From Mesobaculum littorinae (GTDB taxonomy: Bacteria > Pseudomonadota > Alphaproteobacteria > Rhodobacterales > Rhodobacteraceae): a DNA stretch of 64,000 nt. The stretch spans positions 1 through 64,000 of the forward strand of contig NZ_RQXX01000004.1 in assembly GCF_004011175.1 (NCBI RefSeq), in the 5' to 3' direction. The notes under the pieces were generated by a model, which was not told the DNA's origin, made no database searches, and saw only the letters and a list, made by a program, of their open reading frames with translations. Below, piece after piece: positions 17,083-25,131 of the stretch. How positions within the stretch are numbered: position 1 is the first letter of the stretch; every line of letters begins with the position of its first letter. The translations under genes were made by a program, and so were the position numbers.

Positions 17083-18207
17083 ATGAGCGGAATGGACACC
17101 CCGATCACCCTGCACCAGCCTAAACGGCTGGAGATCGGCGCCGGCGCGGCGGAGCGCCTGGGCGCCTGGGCCGAGGGCGCGCAGCGGCCGCTGATCGTGG
17201 CCAGCGGCCCGACGGCACAGTATGTCGACCGGCTGGGCCTGTCGGGCGACATCAAGGTGCTGGACGACATCCCGCCCGAACCCGACCTGCCCGCCTTCGA
17301 GGCCGCGCTGGCCGCCGCCCGCGCCCACAAGCCCGACCTTGTCGTCGGTCTGGGCGGCGGGTCGGTGCTGGATGTGGCCAAGCTTCTGGCCGCGCTCTGG
17401 GATGCCGAGACCGATCTGCGCAGCGTCGCGGGCCCCAACAAGGTGGCGGGCCGCACGTCGCGGCTGGCGCAGGTCGCGACCACCGCCGGAACGGGGTCCG
17501 AGGCGGGCATCCGCGCGCTGATCACCGACCCCGAGACGAAGTCGAAGATCGCCACCGAAAGCCCGCACCTGCTGGCCGATATCGCGATCCTCGACCCGGA
17601 ACTTACCTATTCCGTGCCCCCCGCCGTCACCGCGGCGACGGGGATCGACGCCATGGCGCATTGCGTCGAGGCCTTCACCAACATCCGCGCCCATGACCTG
17701 ATCGACGGCTACGCGCGCATGGGCTTCAACCTGGTGGGCAAGTACCTGCGCCGCGCGGTCGAGGACGGGACGGACACCGAGGCGCGGGCCGGCATGATGC
17801 TGGCCTCCTACTACGGCGGGCTCTGCCTCGGCCCCGTGAACACCGCGGCGGGCCATGCGCTGTCCTATCCGCTGGGCACGCGGCTGTCGCTGCCGCACGG
17901 GCTGGCCAACGCCATCATCTTCCCCCACGTGCTGGCTTATAACCAGAGCGTGGCCCCCGAGAAGACCGCCGAGATCGCCGCCGCGCTGGGACTGGCCGAC
18001 GCCGCCACCGAAGAGACCCTGCTGCACAGCGCGCACGGCTTCTGCCGGGATCTCGGCGTCGAGATGCGGCTGGAGAAACACGGCGCCGACCGCGCCGCCC
18101 TGCCCGACTGGGCGGCCGAGGCCCATGCCATTCGCCGCCTGATGGACAACAACCCGCGCGACATGTCGGTCGAGGACGTGGCCCGCATCTACGACGCCGC
18201 CTACTAA
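17083..18207 (+). CDS. Iron-containing alcohol dehydrogenase family protein
   Basis: A 374-residue group III alcohol dehydrogenase. The NAD(P) site GLGGGSVLDVAK is at about 89-100 and TTAGTGSE at 133-140. Metal-ligand candidates are Asp189 and His193 (GIDAMAHCVEAF) and His272 (LPHGLANA). At the place of the other usual His (the AHPLG of FucO-type enzymes) this protein has Tyr262 (LSYPLG), as in a subset of the family, with His258 four residues earlier. It probably interconverts an aldehyde or ketone and an alcohol or hydroxyacid made in this catabolic cluster. GGGAGGA precedes the chosen ATG. It is 40 bases after the BNR gene and 11 bases before the aldolase gene. Confidence 0.88.
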   Translation: MSGMDTPITLHQPKRLEIGAGAAERLGAWAEGAQRPLIVASGPTAQYVDRLGLSGDIKVLDDIPPEPDLPAFEAALAAARAHKPDLVVGLGGGSVLDVAKLLAALWDAETDLRSVAGPNKVAGRTSRLAQVATTAGTGSEAGIRALITDPETKSKIATESPHLLADIAILDPELTYSVPPAVTAATGIDAMAHCVEAFTNIRAHDLIDGYARMGFNLVGKYLRRAVEDGTDTEARAGMMLASYYGGLCLGPVNTAAGHALSYPLGTRLSLPHGLANAIIFPHVLAYNQSVAPEKTAEIAAALGLADAATEETLLHSAHGFCRDLGVEMRLEKHGADRAALPDWAAEAHAIRRLMDNNPRDMSVEDVARIYDAAY

Positions 18208-18218
18208 GGACGCCCCAC

Positions 18219-19100
18219 ATGCCCTCAACCGCCTTTACCGCCCTCGTCACCTGCTTTGCCGAGGATGAGACGCTCGACCTGGCCGCCACCCGCGCGCAGG
18301 TCCGCCGCCAGGTCGCGGCCGGCAACGCCATCATGGCCGCCGGCACCAACGGCGACTTTACCGCGCTGACCTTCGACGAGCGTGTCGCGCTGGTCGAGGC
18401 CGCGGTGGACGAAGCCGCGGGCGCCGTGCCGGTCTTCGCCAATGCAGGCACTCCCGCAACCTACGAGACGGTCAAGCTGGCGCAGGAGTTCGACCGCATC
18501 GGCGTGAACGGCATCGCCGTCATCACGCCCTACTTCATCGCCGCCACGCAGGACGGGCTGGAGCGGCATTTTGCCCGTGTCGCCGACGCGGTGCAGACGC
18601 CGGTCTACCTGTACGACATCCCGGCCCGCACCCAGAACCACATCGAGCCCGACACCGCCCGCCGCCTTGCCGCGCATGGCAATATCCACGGCATCAAGGA
18701 TTCCGGCGGCAAGCAGGACACGCTTGAGGCCTACATGGAGATCGGGCGCGAGGTTGACGGCTTCGACGTCTATTCCGGCCCCGATCACCTTGTCCTCTGG
18801 GCGCTGGAAAACGGTGCCGCTGGCTGCATCTCGGGCCTCGGCAACGCGATGCCCGAAACGCTGGCCGAAATCATCCGTGCCTTCGACGCCGGCGACATGG
18901 AGGCCGCGCGCGCCGCGCAAGAGCGCTACACCGCGTTCCGCACCGACCTTTACGCCCTTGGCTACCCGCCCGCGCTGGTAAAGCGGGCGCTGTGGTGCAT
19001 GGACCCCTCGGTCGGCGCCAGCCGCCAGCCCGCCCTTCTGCCCGATCCGAAACAGGATCAGGCCATCCGCGACATCCTCGCGCGCTACGACCTGGGCTGA
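18219..19100 (+). CDS. DapA-family (dihydrodipicolinate synthase/N-acetylneuraminate lyase superfamily) aldolase
   Basis: A 293-residue class I aldolase of the DapA superfamily, which cleaves or forms bonds to pyruvate by a Schiff base. The lysine is at about residue 160 (GIKDSGG), the assisting tyrosine at about 132 (LYDIPA), and the pyruvate carboxylate loop is GTNGDF (42-47). GTNG(E/D)F is seen in 2-keto-3-deoxy-sugar-acid aldolases and related dehydratases more than in true DapA or NanA. Being in an operon with a dehydrogenase and a BNR protein, it likely splits a 2-keto-3-deoxy acid into pyruvate and an aldehyde. Biosynthetic DapA is improbable. A convergent GC-rich hairpin follows. Confidence 0.87.
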   Translation: MPSTAFTALVTCFAEDETLDLAATRAQVRRQVAAGNAIMAAGTNGDFTALTFDERVALVEAAVDEAAGAVPVFANAGTPATYETVKLAQEFDRIGVNGIAVITPYFIAATQDGLERHFARVADAVQTPVYLYDIPARTQNHIEPDTARRLAAHGNIHGIKDSGGKQDTLEAYMEIGREVDGFDVYSGPDHLVLWALENGAAGCISGLGNAMPETLAEIIRAFDAGDMEAARAAQERYTAFRTDLYALGYPPALVKRALWCMDPSVGASRQPALLPDPKQDQAIRDILARYDLG

Positions 19101-19114
19101 GGCACGATCCCGAA

Positions 19115-19133
19115 GGGGGGCGTCACGCCCCCC
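19115..19133. terminator. GC-rich hairpin between convergent genes
   Basis: Perfect eight-base-pair stem GGGGGGCG/CGCCCCCC with a TCA loop, between the aldolase gene and the convergent FadR-type gene. No U-run follows, so it may act with Rho or serve both directions weakly. Confidence 0.5.
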
Positions 19134-19151
19134 AAAGCCCGGTCGAACTGC

Positions 19152-19871
19152 CTAAAGCGACAGGTCCAGCAGGCTGCCGCCGAACAGGCGGTTGCGCGAA
19201 TGCATGATGTGGCGGCGCATGACGTCGGACGCGGCGGCCGCATCCCCCGCCTCGATCGCGTCGAAGATCGCGCGATGCTCGGCCAGAACCTCCTCAAGCG
19301 CCCAGGCACCATCGGACATCAGCGACTCGCCGTGCAGCTTCATGCCGACATTGATGTGTTCGCGCAGGGCACGCAGCGACTCGACGTAGTACGAGTTGTT
19401 GGCCCCCTTCGCGATTGCGACGTGAAAGGTGAAATCAGCATCCTCGCGGTGCAGCCGCGACCCGGTAGCGTCGGCCAGCATGTCCAGGGCGCGGCTCATC
19501 TCGTCCAGCACCCCTTGGTTGCGGCGCCTGGCGGCCAGCGCGGCGGCGTCCCCCTCGAGCGTCAGCCGGAACTCGTAGCAGCGTTGGATGTCGGCAATCG
19601 TCTCGACCTTGGCATATCCCAGCGCGTTGTCGCGCTTGACCCGGACGAAGTTGCCCGCGCCCTGCCGCGAATAGATCAGCCCCTCGTCGCGCAATCGCTC
19701 CAATGCCACACGAAGCACCGGGCGCGACACGCCGAACTGGACCGAAAGCTCTTTCTCGGCGGGCAGCTTTTCGTTGGCGCCGTAATCGCCGCGCATGATC
19801 CGCGCGTGCATCGCGTCATAGACCTTTTCGGCCAAAGGCGGGCGGGCCCTGGGTTCGGCGTTCTGCGTCAT
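19152..19871 (-). CDS. GntR-family transcriptional regulator, FadR subfamily
   Basis: A 239-residue regulator with an N-terminal winged helix-turn-helix (residues about 15-80, LPAEKELSVQFGVSRPVLRVAL) and an all-helical FCD effector domain (about 95-235). The FCD metal-site residues Asp and His are visible in DADFTFHVAI and in HRAIFDAI and HIMHSR. FCD regulators usually sense carboxylic acids or sugar acids. Its ATG overlaps the stop of the DUF1537 kinase gene as ATGA, so regulator and kinase are made together. It probably controls the divergent kinase/PdxA2 promoter and perhaps the importer and BNR operons. Confidence 0.9.
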   Translation of the reverse strand: MTQNAEPRARPPLAEKVYDAMHARIMRGDYGANEKLPAEKELSVQFGVSRPVLRVALERLRDEGLIYSRQGAGNFVRVKRDNALGYAKVETIADIQRCYEFRLTLEGDAAALAARRRNQGVLDEMSRALDMLADATGSRLHREDADFTFHVAIAKGANNSYYVESLRALREHINVGMKLHGESLMSDGAWALEEVLAEHRAIFDAIEAGDAAAASDVMRRHIMHSRNRLFGGSLLDLSL

Positions 19872-21004
19872 GTCTTCCTCGGCTCCGCCGGCGCGCCACT
19901 CTCCTCCTGCCCGACCCATCCGGCCAGGCGGCACAACAGGTCGGGGGCGCCGAAGCCGCCGGACTTCGTCGCGATCAGAAAACTACCCCAGCTTGCAGGC
20001 GCGCTGCAAACCGGAAGCCCGGGGGCGAGTTCCGCCATCACGTCGACCACGTCGATGCCCAGCCGGTCGAGGATGGCGTCCGCCGTCTCTCCGCCCGAGG
20101 CCAGAAGGAACCGCGTGCCGGATTCGCGCACCAGCGCCGCGACCCCATGGGCAAAATCGGCGCCCGCCTCGCGCGCCGGGCGCCCGGCCCCGCCATCGGT
20201 CAGCTGCACCAAAGTCAGCGGCGCGCCGGCCCCGCCCGGCTGCAGCAGCCCGTCGGGCGCGCAGATCCGGGGGGCATGGTCGGCCAGCTCCTCGGCCTGC
20301 ACCACGGTGATCGGATCGCGCGACCCCAACGCAAAGATCGCGGGCGCGGGCAGAAACGGGACCGCCCCCTGCCCCGCCGCGCCGAACCGCGCGCGCGCCA
20401 GCGCAAAGGCCAGCCCCCGCGCCCCGGCCCAAAGCGTGCCGCCGGGCGCCCCTGCCACGCAGGCGTCGATCTCGGCGTCGGACCCCGCCTCAGGCACCTC
20501 GATCCCGTCACGGGCCCCGCCGCCGAAGCGGTCGGCGATATCGATCGGGCGGTCGACGCCTGTCCCGGTGATCTGCCCCCCCTGCTGCACGCGGCCCATG
20601 TCGGGGATCGCCGGCAGGGCGAGGATGCGCGCGGCCCCCGCCGCCTGCGCGACGGCCCGGCTTTCGGCCGCCACGTGCCCTTTCAACCGCGAATCCACCT
20701 TCTTGAAGACCAGGGGAACGGCGCCAAGGTCCAGCATCGCGAAAAGACCCTGCAACCGGGCCAGCGCCTCGGCCTCGGGGATTTCGCGGCTGGCGGTGTT
20801 GACGGCAATCACCGCCGCACCGGTTGCCAGGGCCTGCGGCACGGCCTCGACCCGCCGCGCGACGCAGACGCGCCGCCCCGGCCCGGCGAAGGCCACGGCG
20901 GAATCGAGCGTTCCGGTCAGATCATCCGCGATCACCAGGACCTGCGGACCGAAGCCGCTGTCTTCGATGTGACCAGCCCCGCTGTCGGCCATTCTTTCGG
21001 CCAT
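19868..21004 (-). CDS. Four-carbon acid sugar kinase (DUF1537 family)
   Basis: A 378-residue member of the DUF1537 family, whose characterised members (DtnK, OtnK, DenK types) phosphorylate four-carbon acid sugars such as threonate, erythronate or 3-oxo-tetronate with ATP. The N-terminal motif IADDLTGTLDSA (about 25-36) is the substrate-site signature, and the C-terminal half holds the nucleotide-binding segment LLASGGETADAIL. It overlaps the FadR-type gene and is divergent from a pdxA2-type gene, the pairing known for D-threonate breakdown. The ATG at 21004 was chosen because AGGGAAAG lies eight bases upstream; an in-frame ATG at 21025 is possible. Confidence 0.87.
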   Translation of the reverse strand: MAERMADSGAGHIEDSGFGPQVLVIADDLTGTLDSAVAFAGPGRRVCVARRVEAVPQALATGAAVIAVNTASREIPEAEALARLQGLFAMLDLGAVPLVFKKVDSRLKGHVAAESRAVAQAAGAARILALPAIPDMGRVQQGGQITGTGVDRPIDIADRFGGGARDGIEVPEAGSDAEIDACVAGAPGGTLWAGARGLAFALARARFGAAGQGAVPFLPAPAIFALGSRDPITVVQAEELADHAPRICAPDGLLQPGGAGAPLTLVQLTDGGAGRPAREAGADFAHGVAALVRESGTRFLLASGGETADAILDRLGIDVVDVMAELAPGLPVCSAPASWGSFLIATKSGGFGAPDLLCRLAGWVGQEESGAPAEPRKT

Positions 21005-21027
21005 GTTGTAAACTTTCCCTGTCATGC

Positions 21028-21121
21028 GGGAATTGCCTGTTATTCCCAAATTCTTCGCCCAACCATGCCAGAGCGCGCCGCCTGCGTCGATAGCCGTTGT
21101 AACCTATTTACCTATAGGTTA
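21028..21121. promoter_or_regulatory. Divergent kinase/PdxA2 promoter region with palindromic candidate operator
   Basis: Within the 150-base divergent gap, TAACCTAT (21100-21107) and ATAGGTTA (21114-21121) form a perfect eight-base-arm palindrome with a six-base spacer, 34 bases before the pdxA2 start. A second inverted repeat, GGGAAT (21028-21033) and ATTCCC (21042-21047), lies near the kinase start. The TAACC/GGTTA half-sites recur in the inverted repeat at 15738-15764, which suggests one regulator, most simply the FadR-type protein of this cluster. Inference only. Confidence 0.5.
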
Positions 21122-21154
21122 TCCCGAACCTGACAGACGCGGAGGAGAGACAAG

Positions 21155-22126
21155 ATGACTGCGCCAATCGTAATCACCATGGGCGATCCGTCCGGCGTCG
21201 GCGCCGAGGTCAGCGTCAAGGCGCTGGCGGCCCGCGACCCCGAGATCCGCGCCGCGACGCATGTGATCGGCGACCGCGACACGATGCAGCGCGCGGCGCA
21301 TGCCTGCGGTATTGATCTGCCGATCCTCGCCCCCGGCGATGCGGGCGACGGAATCCGCGTCGATCACGTCGCGGTGGATGGGCTGCCCGGGAAATTCGGC
21401 GTGCTCGACCCCGCCTGCGGCGAAGCCGCGTTTCGCTACATCGACCACGCGGTCAAGCTGACGAGCAGCGGCAAGGCCGGTTGCATCGTCACCGCGCCGA
21501 TCAACAAGGAGGCGCTGAACGCCGCCGGCCATCACTACGACGGCCACACCGGCATGCTGGCGCACCTGACGGGGTCGAAGTCCTCGTGGATGCTTCTGGC
21601 GTCCGAGCGGCTGAACGTCGTCCATGTTTCGACCCATGTGTCGCTGAAGGATGCCATCGGGCGTGCAACGACGGAACGCGTGCTTGAAACCATCCGCACC
21701 GGCGACCGGCACCTGAAGCGCATGGGCCTGTCCGCTCCGCGCATCGCGGTGGCCGGGATCAACCCGCATTGCGGCGAAAACGGCCTTTTCGGGACCGAGG
21801 ATGACGATGCCATCCGCCCGGCGGTCGAGGCCGCGCAGGCCGAGGGGATCGACGCTCAGGGCCCGATTTCGGCCGATACCGTCTATCACCGCGCCTATAA
21901 CGGCGCTTTCGACCTGGTGATCGCGCAGTACCACGATCAGGGGCACATCCCGATCAAGCTGGTGGCCTTTGATTCGGCGGTGAACGTGTCGCTGGGCCTG
22001 CCGATCGACCGTTGCTCCGTCGATCACGGCACTGCCTTCGACATCGCCGGCACCGGCAAGGCCAACCACGTCAACATGCTGTCGGCACTCGATTATGCCA
22101 CGGCCATGGTCGCCGCGAAACGCTGA
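21155..22126 (+). CDS. pdxA2: PdxA2-type 4-phospho-D-threonate 3-dehydrogenase (PdxA family)
   Basis: A 323-residue member of the PdxA family of NAD-dependent oxidative decarboxylases. PdxA proper makes pyridoxine precursors; the PdxA2 branch oxidises 4-phospho-D-threonate (and D-erythronate phosphate in some enzymes) to dihydroxyacetone phosphate and CO2. The opening [13 protein letters not shown], the segment [24 protein letters not shown] and the metal-binding [10 protein letters not shown] are intact. Assignment to the catabolic branch rests on its divergent DUF1537 kinase and the regulator, the same context as in tetronate utilisation loci. A biosynthetic pdxA cannot be excluded, but is usually found with ksgA or surA, which are absent here. 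Confidence 0.85.
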   Translation: MTAPIVITMGDPSGVGAEVSVKALAARDPEIRAATHVIGDRDTMQRAAHACGIDLPILAPGDAGDGIRVDHVAVDGLPGKFGVLDPACGEAAFRYIDHAVKLTSSGKAGCIVTAPINKEALNAAGHHYDGHTGMLAHLTGSKSSWMLLASERLNVVHVSTHVSLKDAIGRATTERVLETIRTGDRHLKRMGLSAPRIAVAGINPHCGENGLFGTEDDDAIRPAVEAAQAEGIDAQGPISADTVYHRAYNGAFDLVIAQYHDQGHIPIKLVAFDSAVNVSLGLPIDRCSVDHGTAFDIAGTGKANHVNMLSALDYATAMVAAKR

Positions 22127-22134
22127 CCCAAGCC

Positions 22135-22152
22135 GGGGGGCGCAGGCCCCCC
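22135..22152. terminator. GC-rich hairpin between convergent genes
   Basis: Stem GGGGGGC/GCCCCCC with a four-base loop, nine bases after the pdxA2 stop and before the convergent serine hydrolase gene. It lacks a U-run, so intrinsic termination is only possible, not certain. Confidence 0.42.
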
Positions 22153-22180
22153 GCTGCCCCAGCCGCGCGGCCATCGAAAC

Positions 22181-23164
22181 CTAGCCCAGCAGCGCGTCCG
22201 ACACGGCGCGGCGCAGCGCGTGGATGCCGCTGTCGGCATGGCGCGTCGGATGCACACGGTTCGTCAGCAGCGCCCAGGCGATGCCGCGCCCCGGGTCGAT
22301 CCAAAGCCCCGTTCCCGTGAACCCCGTATGCCCGAATGCCGCCGCGCCGGCATGGTCCCCGCCGGGCCAACCGGGATGCTGCGCCTCCCACCCCAGCGTG
22401 CGGGTGGGCGACATGCGCCGGGCGGCCAGCGCGCCGGGCTGGGCCAGCAGTCGCGCGCCCCCATCCAGAACCGCGTCGAGCGTCCCGAAGAGACCGGCAT
22501 GCCCGGCCCCCTGCAGGGCGGCCGCGTTTTCGTCATGCACCTCGCCGCACAGAACGCGGCCGCGCCACGGACAGAGCTCGGTCGCCGCGCAGGCCGCGGG
22601 ATCGGGGGCAAAACTGAAGCCCTCCCCGGGATCCATGTCACGGATCGATCGCCCCTCGAGCCGCTCCAGGGCGATTCCCAGCAGGATGAAGTTGAGGTCC
22701 GAGTAGACCGCCGGGCCCACGGGCCAGTCGCGTTGCAGCACGAAGGCGCGCAGCGTCGCGGGATCGGCGCCGTAGGTGTAGATCGGATGCGACGCGGGCA
22801 GCGACGTTTCATGTGAAAGCGCCTGTGCGAAGGTGACGTGCCGCAGCGGGCTTTGCTGCACGTGCATCGCAAGATCCGGGATCGCGTCCGTCAGCGGCGC
22901 ATCGAGGGCAATGCGCCCCGCGGCGACATGGTCCAGGATGCGCGCGGCGGTAAAGAGCGGCTTGGTCAGCGAGGCGAGGTCGAAGACCGTCGCCCGCGTC
23001 ATCCCGCGCCGCGAGGGGACATGCTGGGCATGACCCGTCACGTGAACCCGGCGTCGCCCCGGTTCCACCACGCCGAAACACGCGCCCGGGATGCGGCCCG
23101 CCGCCACGGCCGTGTCGATCAGGGCGCAGGCCGCGGCAAAGCCTCGGTCCGAAACCTCAGGCAA
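22181..23164 (-). CDS. Serine hydrolase of the beta-lactamase superfamily, AmiE/YbbE-like
   Basis: A 327-residue class C beta-lactamase-fold hydrolase. The catalytic triad motifs are SLTK (Ser65, Lys68), YSD (154-156) and HTG (279-281). The segment GEVHDENAAALQGAGHAGLFG (split about 207-227) is typical of the YbbE/AmiE group; in Bacillus subtilis that protein removes peptide from MurNAc and is encoded with murQ. It is the last gene of an operon with a sugar ABC importer and MurQ, so cleavage of imported muropeptide is a reasonable role. No signal peptide is seen, so it is likely cytoplasmic. The start appears to be a TTG overlapping the ABC ATPase stop by eight bases, with only a weak ribosome binding site. 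Confidence 0.82.
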   Translation of the reverse strand: MPEVSDRGFAAACALIDTAVAAGRIPGACFGVVEPGRRRVHVTGHAQHVPSRRGMTRATVFDLASLTKPLFTAARILDHVAAGRIALDAPLTDAIPDLAMHVQQSPLRHVTFAQALSHETSLPASHPIYTYGADPATLRAFVLQRDWPVGPAVYSDLNFILLGIALERLEGRSIRDMDPGEGFSFAPDPAACAATELCPWRGRVLCGEVHDENAAALQGAGHAGLFGTLDAVLDGGARLLAQPGALAARRMSPTRTLGWEAQHPGWPGGDHAGAAAFGHTGFTGTGLWIDPGRGIAWALLTNRVHPTRHADSGIHALRRAVSDALLG

Positions 23165-24248
23165 TCAGGGCGTGCCGTTCGCGATGTTCGAACGCGGTGC
23201 CATCCTCGTCGAACAAATGCAGCGCCTGCGGCGGGAAGCGCAGGCCGATGCGTTCGCCCGTCTTCTGCATCACGCCGCCATCGGCCTTAACCACGAAGGG
23301 CTCTTCGTTGCCGAGATCGACGTGCAGGTAGGTCTCGCCGCCCAGACGCTCGGCCACGAGAACTTCGCCCGAAAGGGTGCCCTCCTCGGGCGCCACCATC
23401 TCGACATGCTCAGGCCGGATGCCCAGTGTCACCGGACCGGTGCCGTCGCGGGCCTCGACCGGAACCTCGATCTGCGCCGAGCCGTGGGTGGTCACGGTCG
23501 TGGCCCCCTGACGCTCGGCGGCAAGGAAATTCATCTTGGGGCTGCCGATGAAGCCCGCGACGAAAGCGTTGCGCGGGTGGTGATAAAGCTCCAGCGGCGT
23601 GCCCACCTGCTCGATCCGGCCATCGCGCAGCACCACGATGCGGTCGGCCAGCGTCATCGCCTCGACCTGGTCGTGGGTGACGTAGATCATCGTCGTCTCC
23701 AGCCGCTGGTGCAGGCGCAGAAGCTCGACCCGCATCTGCACGCGCAGCGCTGCGTCGAGGTTCGACAGCGGTTCGTCGAAGAGGAAGATCTCGGGGTCGC
23801 GAACGATGGCACGGCCGATGGCGACACGCTGGCGCTGGCCGCCGGACAGCTCTTTCGGGCGGCGTTTCAGCAGATGCTCTAGCCCCAGGATATCGGCAGC
23901 CTTGCGCACCCGTTCGTTGATCAGCTTCTTGTCCTCGCCCGCGTGGCGCAGGGCGAAGGCCATGTTGCCGTAGACGTCCTTGTGCGGGTAAAGCGCGTAG
24001 CTTTGGAACACCATGGCGATGCCACGATCCGACGGCGCGATGTCGTTCACCGTCTCGTCGCCGATCACCACGTCGCCGCCCGAGATCTCCTCAAGCCCCG
24101 CGATCATCCGCAGAAGCGTGGACTTGCCGCAGCCCGAGGGGCCGACAAAGACGACGAATTCGCCGTCGGTCACGTGCAGGTCGATGCCGTGGATGACCTC
24201 GGTCTTACCGAAGGCCTTGCGCACGTCTTTCAGAACGAGGTCGGACAT
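23157..24248 (-). CDS. Sugar ABC transporter ATP-binding protein (MsmK/UgpC/MalK type)
   Basis: A 363-residue ATPase of the carbohydrate uptake transporter-1 class. Walker A GPSGCGKST is at about 37-45, the signature LSGGQRQR at about 135, Walker B IFLFDEPLSNLD follows, and the C-terminal third is the OB-fold regulatory domain (TLGIRPEHVEM) typical of MalK-like proteins. It drives the two permeases encoded just upstream. The gap to the upstream permease gene is three bases, so the operon is tight. The ATPase may serve other sugar importers too, which is common in this group. Confidence 0.93.
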   Translation of the reverse strand: MSDLVLKDVRKAFGKTEVIHGIDLHVTDGEFVVFVGPSGCGKSTLLRMIAGLEEISGGDVVIGDETVNDIAPSDRGIAMVFQSYALYPHKDVYGNMAFALRHAGEDKKLINERVRKAADILGLEHLLKRRPKELSGGQRQRVAIGRAIVRDPEIFLFDEPLSNLDAALRVQMRVELLRLHQRLETTMIYVTHDQVEAMTLADRIVVLRDGRIEQVGTPLELYHHPRNAFVAGFIGSPKMNFLAAERQGATTVTTHGSAQIEVPVEARDGTGPVTLGIRPEHVEMVAPEEGTLSGEVLVAERLGGETYLHVDLGNEEPFVVKADGGVMQKTGERIGLRFPPQALHLFDEDGTAFEHRERHALIA

Positions 24249-24251
24249 GTC

Positions 24252-25124
24252 TTATCCCTTAACGGCGCCGGAGGTGATGCCCGAGATGAGCTGACGCGAG
24301 AAGATCGCGTAGAGCACCAGCACCGGAAGAATGGCGATGGAAAGCGAGGCGAGCACCGCGCTCCAGTTGACGGTGTACTGCCCGATGAACTGCTGCACAC
24401 CCAGCGTCACGGTCTTGGTCGCGTCGGACGAGGCCAGGATCAGCGGGAACCACAGGTCGTTCCAGATCGGGATCATCGAGAAGACCGCGACCGTGGCCAG
24501 CACCGGGCGCACCAGCGGCAGCACCACCTCGAAGAAGATGCGGTATTCCGACAGCCCGTCGACGCGGGCGCAGTCCTTGATGTCGCGGCTCAGGGTCCGC
24601 ATGAACTCGGTCAGGATGAACACCGCGATGGGCAGGCCCTGCGCGGTGTAGACGAAGATCAGCGACACAAGCGTGTTGACGAGATCGAGCTGCACCATCA
24701 GCTGCAGGATCGCCACCGTGCCCAGCCGGATCGGCACCATGATCCCGAGAATCATGTAGACGCTGAGGATCCCGTTCAGCCTGAACCGGTATTCCGACAG
24801 CGCATGCGCCGCCATGGCACCAAGGAGCAGGATCAGAAACAGCGACACGACCGTCACGATCAGCGAATTGCCGTAATAGAGAAGGAAGCTGCCTTCGCTC
24901 AGCACCGTGGAATAGCCTTCGAGGCTGAAGGTCTCGGGCCCCGGCAGGGCCAGCGGCTCGGTGAAGATGCCGCGGCGGTTCTTGAAGCTGTTGAGGATGA
25001 CGACGATCACCGGAAACAGCGCGATGATCGTGTAGCCCAGAAGGACGGCGTGCACCGTCGCCGCGGTGCCCCAGCTTTTGCTGCGGCCGCGGCGGGATCT
25101 GCTGGTGTCGGGTGTGTCGGTCAT
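24252..25124 (-). CDS. Sugar ABC transporter permease, MalG family
   Basis: A 290-residue permease with six transmembrane segments, a basic N-terminal tail (SRSRRGRSKS) and the EAA loop DCARVDGLSEYRIFFEVVLPL at about residues 185-205. It pairs with the MalF-type permease seven bases upstream. MalG/MalF importers of this class carry mono- to oligosaccharides. The adjacent MurQ, kinase and NagAB genes favour an amino sugar such as MurNAc, GlcNAc or a small muropeptide. Confidence 0.92.
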   Translation of the reverse strand: MTDTPDTSRSRRGRSKSWGTAATVHAVLLGYTIIALFPVIVVILNSFKNRRGIFTEPLALPGPETFSLEGYSTVLSEGSFLLYYGNSLIVTVVSLFLILLLGAMAAHALSEYRFRLNGILSVYMILGIMVPIRLGTVAILQLMVQLDLVNTLVSLIFVYTAQGLPIAVFILTEFMRTLSRDIKDCARVDGLSEYRIFFEVVLPLVRPVLATVAVFSMIPIWNDLWFPLILASSDATKTVTLGVQQFIGQYTVNWSAVLASLSIAILPVLVLYAIFSRQLISGITSGAVKG

Positions 25125-25131
25125 GGCCGCC

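Noticed and set aside
15669-17555. A 628-codon minus-strand reading frame across the BNR gene and the promoter region
   Set aside because: It opposes a gene with clear Asp boxes and a good ribosome binding site, and it crosses the AT-rich control region; its composition is typical of a GC-driven shadow.
15867-19100. Sialic acid catabolism (sialidase plus NanA-like lyase) as the role of the BNR and aldolase operon
   Set aside because: No NanE, NanK or sialic acid transporter is present, the aldolase loop is GTNGDF rather than the NanA type, and the BNR protein is not exported.
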